Origin: Acidovorax sp. T1
GTDB taxonomy: Bacteria > Pseudomonadota > Gammaproteobacteria > Burkholderiales > Burkholderiaceae_C
Direction of reading: 5' to 3'
Length of the DNA: 64,000 nt
Assembly (NCBI RefSeq): GCF_002176815.1
Contig: NZ_CP021648.1
Coordinates: 2,922,001 to 2,986,000 of the forward strand
Shown here: positions 23,109 to 31,304 of the stretch, one piece after another
Layout: each line of letters starts with the position of its first letter
Position numbering within the stretch: the stretch's first letter is position 1
Translations under genes and position numbers: made by a program
The notes under the pieces: model-generated
What the model was told of the DNA's origin: nothing
Seen by the model: the letters and a program-made list of their open reading frames with translations, nothing else
Databases searched by the model: none

Positions 23109-23758
23109 GCCGGGTTGCGCCCCGGCGGGCGCCTCACTTTCTTTTGCTTCGCCAAAAGAAAGTAAGCAAAGAAAAGGCGACCCTGCTGTCTGCGACCCTC
23201 CGCTTCGCTGCGGGCAACCTGGGGTGCTCGTGCGCGGGGTGCGCCGTGGAACTCACTGCGCGCCTGCGGCGCTCCGTTCAGACAACCACGGCGAGTCAGA
23301 TCACGAAGCGGGTGTGTCCTGCGGCACACCCGCCACCCCGCGCCCTGCGCGCCCCAGGCGCATCCAGAAGGGGTGGGGAGCCAACAGCCACACGGGCCAT
23401 CGCTGCGCTCGGCCCAGGTTGCGCAGCGCGTGGCACTTGCGCCCGCGAGACGGGGCCGAGCGCAGCGATGGCCCGTGGGGTTGTTTGGATGTTCGGTGGC
23501 TCCCCCCATCTGGCTGCGCCTGCGGCGGTGCGGTTGCGGGGTGAGCATGCGCGTCGCAGCGCGCATGCCTCGTCATCTAGCTCGCCGTGGTTGTCTGAGC
23601 GGCGCGCGCAGCGCAAAGCGAGTTCCACGGCGCACCCCGCAAGCGCACCGCCGCAGGTTGCCCCGAAGGGGCCGCAGACTGTGGGTCGCCTTTCTTTTGG
23701 GTACGTTTCTTTGGCGAAGCAAAGAAAAGTACCTCGCCCGCCGGGGCGAGACCCGGCC
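23109..23758. repeat. Large near-palindromic element (family A), copy 1
   Basis: About 650 bp of GC-rich DNA that reads much the same on both strands. The outer ends carry inverted GGCCGGG and CGCCCCGGCGGGCG words, then short hairpins (CTTTCTTTTG/CAAAAGAAAG), then long imperfect arms. One recognisable arm segment is GCGGGGTGCGCCGTGGAACT at about 23236 and its complement near 23625. At the exact centre is a perfect 24-bp inverted repeat (23391-23414 with 23454-23477) around a 39-base core. Open frames occur in most frames on both strands, but they overlap each other and mirror the symmetry, so I do not call genes. It fills the convergent gap between xdhB and a diguanylate cyclase gene. Confidence 0.9.
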
Positions 23759-23785
23759 TCCGCCCTGAGCAAAGGCACGCCACGA

Positions 23786-23838
23786 ACTATCAAAACAATA
23801 GCTACCAGCGCATTCTACATAAGCGCAAAAGCCCAAAA
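23786..23838. repeat. Family B repeat, right flank of the large palindrome
   Basis: Reverse-oriented copy (AACTATCAAAACAATAGC, CAGCGCATTC, ATAAGCGC). With the copy at 23032-23085 it forms inverted flanks around the 650-bp element. Confidence 0.7.
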
Positions 23839-23877
23839 ACGCCTGATTAGCTACATGTCTCAGATGCCTTCTATCAA

Positions 23878-23949
23878 CCGTTCGGGCTGAGCTTGTCGAA
23901 GCCTGGGCACTCCTTGCAAACAGCCCTTCGACAAGCTCAGGGCGAACGG
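23878..23949. repeat. REP-like inverted pair (family C)
   Basis: Two inverted copies of a REP-like unit, CCGTTCGGGCTGAGCTTGTC and its mirror ending CAAGCTCAGGGCGAACGG, spaced by about 27 bases. It can form a strong hairpin 3' of the convergent diguanylate cyclase gene and may help terminate its transcript. The unit recurs at 57359-57419, 62539-62598 and, in part, 54540-54562. Confidence 0.8.
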
Positions 23950-24023
23950 GGGTTGGTCTGAGGTATGTAGCCAATCAGGCAAAAACGTTCCATATCAAAA
24001 AATCAACCCAAAAAGCAAGAAGG

Positions 24024-26138
24024 CTAATCCCCCTCCCCCGGCCCCAGCGGCATACGCCCCGAAGCCGCCGCCTGGCTGGCATGGCGCATCTCCACCCGGT
24101 TGCGCCCCGCTCGCTTGGCGTCGTAGCACGCCATATCGGCCGCATACAGCACCGACGGCACATCCTGCAGGCTGGCATCCAGCACCACCAGACCAATGCT
24201 CACGCCCAGCGTGAAGCTGCGGCCCTGGTACGACGGCTCCCAGGCCTGCACGGCGGCGCGCAGTTGCTCGGCCACCGCCTGCCCCCGCGTAGGCGAGCAG
24301 CCTGGCAGCACCACGGCAAACTCGTCGCCGCCCAGCCGCGCCGCCCAGCCGATCTGACGCACCTGCGACTCCAGCAGTCGCGCCACATGGCGCAGCACAT
24401 CGTCGCCAGCATCATGGCCGGCAACATCGTTGACCACGGTGAAATGGTCCAGGTCGAGGAACAGCATCACTCCGTCGCCCTCGGCCTGTGCCTCGGCTTG
24501 TGCGGCCGCCATGTCCGGCATGCGCGCCCGCGCAGCCCGCTCGGCCAGCAACACGCCCATGCGCTGGACAAACGCGTCGCGGTTGCGCAGCTGCGTGAGC
24601 GGGTCATGGATGGAGGCCCAGTCCTGCTGCTGCTGCGCCTCGCGTGCGGCGGTCATGTCCTCCAGAATCCAGACCGTGCCGCCCACCATGTCGTCCGCCT
24701 GCACCCCTCGCCCCTGCACCCGCGCCCAGACGGGGCTGCCATCCTTGCGCATGAAGCACACATCCCCGTCAAACGCGCCATGGGCCCGGAATGCGGCCTG
24801 CACGCGCTCGCCCAACCGAGCGTAGTCGGCGTCCGTCGCATAAAGGGTGCGCGCCGGGCGGCCGTGCAGTTCCTCGTCGCAGTAGCCAAGCATCTGGCAG
24901 GCCTGCCGCCCCACCACTTCGAGAATGCCCCGGCGGGTGATCACGATACCCACGGAGGCGTTGTCGAGGATGGCCTGAAACTGCCCTTCCAGTTGTGCCC
25001 GCTGCTGGCGCTGCTGGGCGCTTTGCTGCATCTGCCCCTCAAACACCTTGACCAACGCCCCCACCTCGCCGCTGGCGCGGGGCCACTGGATGGCTCCGCT
25101 ACGCTCCCCGTGCGCCAGTTGCAGCGCGCTGTGGCACAGCCGTGCCAGAGGCTGCGCCATCCACGCCATGAACGCCGCCAGCAAGGCCATGCTGGCTGCC
25201 ATCACCGCGGCGGCAAGCCACCAGGCCTTGCGCTGCGCACCTTCCAGGGGCGCCATCATGGCGCGAAAATCACTCACTCGGGCCACCAGCCACTGCGGCA
25301 GCGGCATTCCGGCCATGCTCACGATGTGCGCCGGCTGCACCACGGTGGTGCCACGCCCGACCACGGGCTGCGCCTGTTGCAGCCATTGGGCATAGACCGG
25401 CCCCAGCCCGGCTTCGTCGCGCACGTTGCCCAGCAGGCGCAGGGGATCGGGATGCGACAGGATGGTGCCGTCGCGGGTGAAGACGATCAGGCGCGAATCG
25501 TCCCGCGCCGGGAGCGTCATGGACGGCGGCAGCAATCCTTGCGAATGCAGCTTGAGCACCCCGGCCACCACCCCCAGAACCGGGCCATCCTCTCGGCGCA
25601 GCGGCATGGTGAACATGACCCGCGCCGCGGCGGTGCGCCCGCCCACCAGCTCGGACACCAGGGGCTTGCCGCCACTGAGCGTGCGCCGCAGGGCATCGCG
25701 CTCGACAGGGTCCAGGTTGGCCGCATCTTCCAGCCGCCCGGAATGCAGGTTGACGCGCAGCTCGCCATCCTGGCGGGCCACCTGCATCGAATCAAAAAAC
25801 TGCACGGCCGGCAGGCCCTGCCGCAACAGCGATTCGAGCGACGATGGCGAATTGAGCACTTCCGGCGTGATGCCCTCGGCCACGGTGCGCAGCACTTTCT
25901 GGCTTTGCTCGATCTTGCTGGCCAGCAGCCGGGCCATCACCTCGACCTCTTCGTTCTGCTGGCCCACCACGCGGCGGATGGCCTCGCGCTCCGCGGCACG
26001 CGAAGCCAGCCACGCCGACAACACCCCCGACACAGCCACGGCCAGCATGGCCACGAGCATCAGGCGCAGCACCAACGATCCGGGCGGCCACCAGGTGGGC
26101 GACTCCGTCTGCGCCTGTGCATGCGCCAACGGGGTCAT
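24024..26138 (-). CDS. Membrane diguanylate cyclase with Cache, PAS and GGDEF domains
   Basis: A 704-residue sensor. Helix at about 20-40 (LVLRLMLVAMLAVAVSGVLSA), a periplasmic double-Cache-like region up to about 280, a second helix (WWLAAAVMAASMALLAAFMAW), a HAMP-like linker, a PAS domain (FQAILDNASVGIVITRRGILEV), then GGDEF with LGGDEFAVVLPG. The I-site position reads RQIG rather than RxxD, so feedback inhibition is probably lost. The ATG at 26138 is preferred over a GTG two codons upstream. It is monocistronic and convergent with xdhB across the repeat region. Confidence 0.87.
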   Translation of the reverse strand: MTPLAHAQAQTESPTWWPPGSLVLRLMLVAMLAVAVSGVLSAWLASRAAEREAIRRVVGQQNEEVEVMARLLASKIEQSQKVLRTVAEGITPEVLNSPSSLESLLRQGLPAVQFFDSMQVARQDGELRVNLHSGRLEDAANLDPVERDALRRTLSGGKPLVSELVGGRTAAARVMFTMPLRREDGPVLGVVAGVLKLHSQGLLPPSMTLPARDDSRLIVFTRDGTILSHPDPLRLLGNVRDEAGLGPVYAQWLQQAQPVVGRGTTVVQPAHIVSMAGMPLPQWLVARVSDFRAMMAPLEGAQRKAWWLAAAVMAASMALLAAFMAWMAQPLARLCHSALQLAHGERSGAIQWPRASGEVGALVKVFEGQMQQSAQQRQQRAQLEGQFQAILDNASVGIVITRRGILEVVGRQACQMLGYCDEELHGRPARTLYATDADYARLGERVQAAFRAHGAFDGDVCFMRKDGSPVWARVQGRGVQADDMVGGTVWILEDMTAAREAQQQQDWASIHDPLTQLRNRDAFVQRMGVLLAERAARARMPDMAAAQAEAQAEGDGVMLFLDLDHFTVVNDVAGHDAGDDVLRHVARLLESQVRQIGWAARLGGDEFAVVLPGCSPTRGQAVAEQLRAAVQAWEPSYQGRSFTLGVSIGLVVLDASLQDVPSVLYAADMACYDAKRAGRNRVEMRHASQAAASGRMPLGPGEGD

Positions 26139-26313
26139 GGGCACCCCGCGCGCGACAGGCTCAACACAGCAAGAAGTTCAGGGGGCAACATGAGAGCCGG
26201 GTTTGCCAAAGAGTTCTCAGGCAAATATACGCAGCCCCCCGCCCCAGACGCTTGGGTGGAACCCTCGCTTCAGCCCAAGGAATAACCCTGAGTCAAAGGG
26301 TCGCCCGGCAGCT

Positions 26314-26937
26314 TCAGCAACCCGCCACAGACTGCAGCGCGTGCGGCTGCGGAAGATTGAGCACGTTGCCGGTGCCGGCAATCAGGCCGTGCTCGCGCAG
26401 GTGGCGCAGCACACGCGAAAAGGTTTCGGGGGCAATGCCCAGTTGCGCCGCAATGAGGCGCTTGCGCTGGTGCAGTGTCACGCTCATGGCGCCGCTGTGG
26501 TCGGGCTGCGCGTGGTTGAGCAACCACTGGGCGCACCGCGCCTCTGCGTCCTGCGCGAGCCGGCTCACCGCCAGCTCGGACTGCTGCCGGTATCCGGTGG
26601 CCATGTCCCGCAAAATACCCTGCGCCACGGCAGGCAGCGACGCGCAGCCGCGCCGGAATTCCTCAATCGGCAGGCGACGCACCTGCACCCGCGTCTCCGT
26701 CACCATGTCTACCGGAAAAGGCATTTCGAGCAACGCAGAAGCCGCATCCAGCCAGAAGGGCCCTTCCACCACGCCCAGCTGGTGGCGCATGCGCCCTTCT
26801 TCGTAAATGCCGCGCAGCACCCGCCCGCTTTCGAGGTGCAGCACCGAAGTCAGGTCCTGATTGCGCCTGCGCAGCACTTCGCCGGCAGCTAGCACTTCGA
26901 TCTGGGCGGGGAGGGAAAAGAATGTGGATGGCAGCAT
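26314..26937 (-). CDS. Crp/Fnr-family transcriptional regulator
   Basis: A 207-residue regulator with an N-terminal cyclic-nucleotide-binding-like fold and a C-terminal winged helix. The recognition helix contains ETFSR, matching the E-x-x-S-R pattern by which FNR reads TTGAT half-sites. The N-terminal half has no four-cysteine cluster, so it is not an iron-sulfur FNR. A haem- or NO-sensing Dnr-like role, or an unknown ligand, is possible. ATG 26937 is chosen; a GTG three codons upstream is an alternative. A TTGAG-N4-ATCAA site lies about 36 bases upstream, in the gap shared with the divergent porin gene, suggesting that it regulates itself and the porin. Confidence 0.82.
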   Translation of the reverse strand: MLPSTFFSLPAQIEVLAAGEVLRRRNQDLTSVLHLESGRVLRGIYEEGRMRHQLGVVEGPFWLDAASALLEMPFPVDMVTETRVQVRRLPIEEFRRGCASLPAVAQGILRDMATGYRQQSELAVSRLAQDAEARCAQWLLNHAQPDHSGAMSVTLHQRKRLIAAQLGIAPETFSRVLRHLREHGLIAGTGNVLNLPQPHALQSVAGC

Positions 26938-26972
26938 GCAGCCCACTTTGCCGTGCGATAGCGCGGTGCGTT

Positions 26973-26986
26973 TTGAGGAAGATCAA
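26973..26986. promoter_or_regulatory. FNR-type operator (TTGAG-N4-ATCAA)
   Basis: The 14-base site TTGAGGAAGATCAA differs from the FNR/ANR consensus TTGAT-N4-ATCAA by one base. It lies in the 256-base divergent region between the Crp/Fnr-type gene and the porin gene. Binding by the neighbouring regulator is inferred from its ETFSR recognition helix. Confidence 0.6.
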
Positions 26987-27077
26987 AAGGAAGCCGGACC
27001 CTGGCAGGGGCCGCGCCTGCCCTCTGCGCCCGGTCAAACAGCACGAAAAACAACATCCGCCCCCGCATGAGGCATGG

Positions 27078-27092
27078 AACTTGCAACAAGTT
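27078..27092. promoter_or_regulatory. 15-bp palindrome upstream of the porin gene
   Basis: AACTTG-CAA-CAAGTT is a perfect inverted repeat 102 bases before the porin start. It has the size of a regulator operator, but no known regulator is recognised from it. Confidence 0.35.
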
Positions 27093-27193
27093 GTTGGGGA
27101 CACGATCATCGAGTGCGCGATGCACTGTCATGACGGTGTCATGCCCTTTCAGGCCGGGATAACCGGCGTTTTCAACCCCCTGCAGGAGTTTCA

Positions 27194-28216
27194 ATGAAAA
27201 AAAACCTGATCGCCCTGAGCGCCGCACTGCTGTGTGCCGCCGGGGCCCATGCCCAAAGCTCCGTTCAGCTCACCGGCCTGATGGACGTGTTTGCCGGCTC
27301 CATGAAGATGGCTGGCGATGCCAAGAGCAAGTCCGTGGTCGATAGCGGTGGTCTGACCACCTCGTGGTTTGGCTTCAAGGGCACCGAAGACCTGGGCGGC
27401 GGCCTGAAGGCCCACTTCAACCTGACCTCGTTCATCAAGGTGGACGCCGGCACGCAAGGGCGCTTTGTCAACGACACCTTCTTCTCGCGCGATGCCAACG
27501 TCAGCCTGTCGGGCGGTTTTGGCTCGGTGCTGCTGGGCCGCTGGATGGCGCCCAACTTTCTGCCTTCGGTGGTGGGCAACCCGCTGGGTGACTCGTTCAC
27601 CTTCTCTCCGCTGATCCTGCACAAGGATGTGCCGTTGTTCAACGGCACGGGCTGGCGTTCCATGACGCCCGCCGACACGGGCTGGAGCAACCAGATCGTG
27701 TATTCCACGCCCGACATCGGCGGCTTCAAGGCCAACCTGCAATACCAGTTTGGTGAACAGGCGGGCGAAACCGGCAAGAACAACGTGGGCGTCAACTTCT
27801 TCTATTTTGGCGGCCCGCTGACCCTGACCGGCTTCTATGAAAACGCCGACATCGGCAACCCTGTGAACACGCTGCTGCCCAACAACCACAAATACTGGAT
27901 GCTGCTGGGCGCCTACGACTTCGGCATGGTCAAGCCCTACCTGAGCTATGGCGAAAAGAAAATCGATGACACCGCCTCCACCAAGGGCAAGACGGTGCAG
28001 GTCGGCGCCTCGGCCCCGCTGGGCAATGGCAAGCTGCTCGCCGAGTGGGTGAAGACCGAGTGGTCCACCCCCGACGTGAGCCGCAAGACCTTCACGCTGG
28101 GCTACGACTACAACCTGTCCAAACGCACCGATGTGTACGCCATGTACATGAACGACAAGATCACCAGCCAGACCAACGGCAACAGCTTCGGCGCGGGCAT
28201 TCGCCACCGCTTCTGA
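27194..28216 (+). CDS. Outer-membrane general porin (Gram-negative trimeric type)
   Basis: A 340-residue precursor with a cleavable signal peptide (MKKNLIALSAALLCAAGAHA). The mature protein opens with SSVQLTGLMDVFAGS, shows TSWFGFKGTEDLGGGLKAHF, and ends GAGIRHRF with the C-terminal Phe needed for Bam recognition. The alternating pattern fits a 16-strand beta-barrel of the Omp32/PhoE-like family common in Comamonadaceae, giving diffusion of small solutes. A clear ribosome site (CAGGAG) precedes the ATG, and a strong terminator follows. The upstream region carries an FNR-like site and a palindrome. Confidence 0.92.
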   Translation: MKKNLIALSAALLCAAGAHAQSSVQLTGLMDVFAGSMKMAGDAKSKSVVDSGGLTTSWFGFKGTEDLGGGLKAHFNLTSFIKVDAGTQGRFVNDTFFSRDANVSLSGGFGSVLLGRWMAPNFLPSVVGNPLGDSFTFSPLILHKDVPLFNGTGWRSMTPADTGWSNQIVYSTPDIGGFKANLQYQFGEQAGETGKNNVGVNFFYFGGPLTLTGFYENADIGNPVNTLLPNNHKYWMLLGAYDFGMVKPYLSYGEKKIDDTASTKGKTVQVGASAPLGNGKLLAEWVKTEWSTPDVSRKTFTLGYDYNLSKRTDVYAMYMNDKITSQTNGNSFGAGIRHRF

Positions 28217-28239
28217 TCGCCGCGCCCCCGGGCTCAGGC

Positions 28240-28277
28240 AAAAAAGGCACGGCAGAGCCATCTGCCGTGCCTTTTTT
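28240..28277 (+). terminator. Rho-independent terminator of the porin gene
   Basis: A perfect 11-bp stem GGCACGGCAGA with its complement, a four-base loop, a run of six T after it and six A before it. The symmetry means that it could also work on the minus strand. Confidence 0.95.
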
Positions 28278-28312
28278 CATGCCACGACGCTGGTGGCCAC
28301 CCCCATGAATTG

Positions 28313-28372
28313 AAGCAAAAAGTGCTTCAAGCGCTTATTGGATAAGCGCTAGCAGCTATAAAACAAGTAGCA
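28313..28372. repeat. Family B repeat containing the glycerate kinase stop codon
   Basis: Forward-oriented copy with near-perfect arms (AGCGCTTATTGGATAAGCGCT) followed by AGCAGCTATA. The TAG stop of the convergent glycerate kinase gene (28356-28358 on the minus strand) falls in the conserved TAGCT word of the repeat. Confidence 0.85.
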
Positions 28373-29699
28373 CCCTGAAGTCATTCACATTGGTATGCGT
28401 GGGCCCGGTGACGACCAGATCACCGAGCGCCTCGAAGTAGCCATAGGCATCGTGGCGATCCAGGTGGTCGGCTACGCGCAATGGCGCCGCTGCGGCACGG
28501 GCCAGCGTGTCGGGCGTGACCAGCGCGCCCGCGTTGTCTTCGATGCCATCGATGCCATCGGTGTCGGCCGCCAGCGCCCACACGCCAGCCATGCCCTGCA
28601 GCGCCTGTGCCAGGCCCAGGCAGAACTCGCCGGCACGCCCGCCGCGGCCGGGGGCTGCGCCCGCGCGGCGCGGGCGCACCGTGACCGTGGTTTCGCCGCC
28701 GCTCAAAATCACGCAAGGCCGCTCGAACGGCTGGCCACGCAGCGCCACGCTGCGCGCCAATGCCGCGTGCACCCGCCCCACCTCGCGGGACTCGCCTTCC
28801 ACCTCGTCCGACAAAATGTAGGCCGCCAGCCCCGCCCTGCGCGCCACGGCCGCAGCCGCCTCCAGCGCCTGCCAGGGCGTGGCCACCAGGTGCACGGAAT
28901 GCCCGGTAAAGACGCCATCTGTCGGTTTGGGGGTCTCCAGCGTGCCGTTTTGCAAGGCCTGGCGCACGGGCTGCGGCACGTCGATGCAGTAACGCGCCAA
29001 AATTTCCAGCGCGTCGGCGCAGGTGGTGGTGTCGGGCACGGTGGGGCCGCTGGCAATGACCGAGGGGTCATCGCCCGGCACATCGCTGATGGTGAGCGTG
29101 ACCACGCGCGCCGGTGCACAGGCCGCGGCCAGGCGCCCGCCCTTGATGCGCGAGAGGTGCTTGCGCACGCAATTCATCTCGCCAATGCTGGCCCCGCTTT
29201 CGAGCAGGGCGCGGTTGATGCGTTGCTTGTCTACCAGCGCCAGGCCCTCGGCCGGCAGCGTCAGCAAAGACGAGCCGCCGCCCGACACCAGGCACAGCAC
29301 CAGGTCGTCGGCCGTCAGCCCCGCAGTGAGCGCCAGCATGCGCTCGGCCGCCGCCATGCCTGCCGCGTCGGGCACGGGGTGCGCTGCCTCGACCACGTCG
29401 ATACGCTGCGCCAGGCCCTCTGGCCGGGGCGGCACATGACCATAGCGCGTGACCACCAGGCCCGACAGCGGCGCGTCGGCAGGCCACAGGGCCTCCAGCG
29501 CCTGGGCCATGGAGCCCCCCGCCTTGCCCGCGCCCAGCACCAGGGTGCGCCCACGCGGCGGCTCGGGCAGCCAGGCGCGCATGCCTTGCAGCGGCTGGGC
29601 GCTGCGCACGGCGGCATCGAAAAGCGCTTGCAGAAATGCGCGCGGCTGGGTGCGAAAGTCCGGCAGGCGCGCGCCCGGAACGTCAGAAGGGGTTTGCAT
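28356..29699 (-). CDS. Glycerate kinase, type II (DUF4147/MOFRL)
   Basis: A 447-residue enzyme with an N-terminal GckA/TtuD-like domain (GRTLVLGAGKAGGSMAQALE, and VSGGGSSLLTLPAEGL) and the C-terminal MOFRL region (CVILSGGETTVTVRP and ADTDGIDGIEDNAGALV). It phosphorylates D-glycerate to 2-phosphoglycerate. The ATG at 29699 fits the family start; an ATG three codons upstream is also possible. With hydroxypyruvate isomerase at 51265-52062 it fits the glyoxylate/tartronate-semialdehyde route that disposes of glyoxylate from ureidoglycolate. The final codon and stop lie inside an interspersed repeat. Confidence 0.88.
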   Translation of the reverse strand: MQTPSDVPGARLPDFRTQPRAFLQALFDAAVRSAQPLQGMRAWLPEPPRGRTLVLGAGKAGGSMAQALEALWPADAPLSGLVVTRYGHVPPRPEGLAQRIDVVEAAHPVPDAAGMAAAERMLALTAGLTADDLVLCLVSGGGSSLLTLPAEGLALVDKQRINRALLESGASIGEMNCVRKHLSRIKGGRLAAACAPARVVTLTISDVPGDDPSVIASGPTVPDTTTCADALEILARYCIDVPQPVRQALQNGTLETPKPTDGVFTGHSVHLVATPWQALEAAAAVARRAGLAAYILSDEVEGESREVGRVHAALARSVALRGQPFERPCVILSGGETTVTVRPRRAGAAPGRGGRAGEFCLGLAQALQGMAGVWALAADTDGIDGIEDNAGALVTPDTLARAAAAPLRVADHLDRHDAYGYFEALGDLVVTGPTHTNVNDFRVLLVL

Positions 29700-29828
29700 G
29701 GCGAGCATTGTCGCCGCCGCCCGATACAGCCGCATGCGGCGTGGCGCAGGCCCATCGCCCGGGAACCTCGGCGCTTTACGCCAAGGATTCAAGCTGCATG
29801 GCCCGGCACAAAGCCGGGCAAGCAGCCC

Positions 29829-31304
29829 TCAGTTCTGCGTGGCTGCGGGGGCGGCGCTGTCGGCCGCATCGCGCCAGCCGCCACCGAGCGCCTTGTATAG
29901 CGCCACCTGGTTCTGCCGCTGCGCCAGCTGCGACTGGGCCAGCGCCTGCTGGGTGGCAAACAGGGCGCGCTGGGCGTCGAGCACATCGAGGTAGCTGGCC
30001 ACGCCGTTGCGGTAGCGCAGATCGGCCAGGCGGAAGCGGTCGGCCTCAGCGTTGGCCTGAGCCTGCTGGGCCAGCACCTGCTCGCCCAGCGTGGCGCGGC
30101 CGGCCAGGGCATCGGCCACCTCGCGGAACGCGCTTTGAATGGCCTTGTCGTACTGGGCCACCGCAATCTCGCGCCCGGCACGGGCCGAGTCGAGCCCGGC
30201 CTGGTTGCGCCCGGCATCAAAAATGGGCAGCACGGCCTGGGGCGCCAGCGTCCAGCCCCACGAACCGCTCTTGAACAGGCCCGACAACGCATTGCTGGCG
30301 GTGCCAGCGCTGGCCGTGAGGGCAATGCGCGGGAAGAACGCTGCCCGCGCCGCACCAATATTGGCGTTGGCCGCGATCAGCTGTTGCTCGGCCTGGCGGA
30401 TGTCGGGGCGGCGCTCCAGCAGATCGGACGGCATGCCTTCGGGCACATCGCGCAGGGCCACTGCGCCGCCATCGGCCTGGACACTGGGCAGCAGCCGCTC
30501 GGGCAGGGGTTGCCCCACCAGCAGCGTGAGCGCGTTCACATCGAGCGCGCGCAGGCGTTGCTGCTGGGCCAGGGTGGAACGCGCGGCCGCCGTCAGGGAT
30601 TCGGCCTGGCGCAGGTCCAGGGCCGAGGTCACGCCCTGGTCAAAGCGCATGCGGTTGAGCCGCAGCGAGTCGTCCCGGGTGGCCAGCGTGCGCTGCGTCA
30701 GGGCCAGCAGTTCCTCGTTGGTCTGCAGGCTCAGCCAGGTGCTGACCACCGAGGCGACCAGGCTGGTCTGCACCGCGCTGCGCGCCTCCTGCGTGGCCAG
30801 GAACTGCGCCAGCGCCGCTTCCTTCAGGCTGGCCACGCGGCCAAAGAAATCGATTTCCCAGGACGCCAGCGCGAGACCTGCGGTGTAGGCGCTGGTGATG
30901 CTGTCGCTGCCATCGGCGGCGGGCTGGCGGTTGCCCGTGACGCCGGCATTGATGGTGGGCAACTGGTCGGCGCGGCGGATCTGGTACTGCGCCCTCGCCT
31001 GCTCGATGGAGAGCACCGCCACGCGCAGGTCGCGGTTGTTTTGCAGCGCCAGCTCCACCAGCTCGCGCAGGCGCGCATCGCCCACAAAGTCCTGCCAGGG
31101 CAGATCGGCTGCCGCCGTGGTGGCGGTGACGGCTGTGCTGCCGCCCAGAGCAGGCCATTGCGCCGCCACGGGGGCCTCGGGCCGCTCATAGGTGGGAATC
31201 ATGGAGCAACCGGCCAGCAGCGCCACCGCGGCAAGCGCCGTGGCAGCAGGCAGGCGGGCCTCACTAGGGCCGGCAGCCCGGCGGGGCATGAAAATATTAA
31301 GCAT
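29829..31304 (-). CDS. RND efflux outer-membrane factor (NodT/OprM type lipoprotein)
   Basis: A 491-residue outer-membrane channel with a lipoprotein signal (ALAAVALLAGCSM, lipobox Cys near residue 34). Two repeated OEP coiled-coil/beta-barrel domains follow, including RRPDIRQAEQQLIAANANIGAARA, a hallmark of the family. It forms the TolC-like exit duct for the efflux pump encoded upstream. The ATG at 31304 has an AGGGA ribosome site and overlaps the pump gene stop by eight bases. It is the last gene of the three-gene operon. Confidence 0.9.
   Translation of the reverse strand: MLNIFMPRRAAGPSEARLPAATALAAVALLAGCSMIPTYERPEAPVAAQWPALGGSTAVTATTAAADLPWQDFVGDARLRELVELALQNNRDLRVAVLSIEQARAQYQIRRADQLPTINAGVTGNRQPAADGSDSITSAYTAGLALASWEIDFFGRVASLKEAALAQFLATQEARSAVQTSLVASVVSTWLSLQTNEELLALTQRTLATRDDSLRLNRMRFDQGVTSALDLRQAESLTAAARSTLAQQQRLRALDVNALTLLVGQPLPERLLPSVQADGGAVALRDVPEGMPSDLLERRPDIRQAEQQLIAANANIGAARAAFFPRIALTASAGTASNALSGLFKSGSWGWTLAPQAVLPIFDAGRNQAGLDSARAGREIAVAQYDKAIQSAFREVADALAGRATLGEQVLAQQAQANAEADRFRLADLRYRNGVASYLDVLDAQRALFATQQALAQSQLAQRQNQVALYKALGGGWRDAADSAAPAATQN

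Noticed and set aside
23109..23890. Open frames of 70-250 codons on both strands across the large palindrome, some with similar translations in both copies (for example starting MRAATRMLTPQPHRRRRSQ)
   Set aside because: They overlap on both strands, mirror the palindromic symmetry, lack ribosome sites and have compositions dictated by the GC-rich repeat. Their conservation is explained by the repeat itself.
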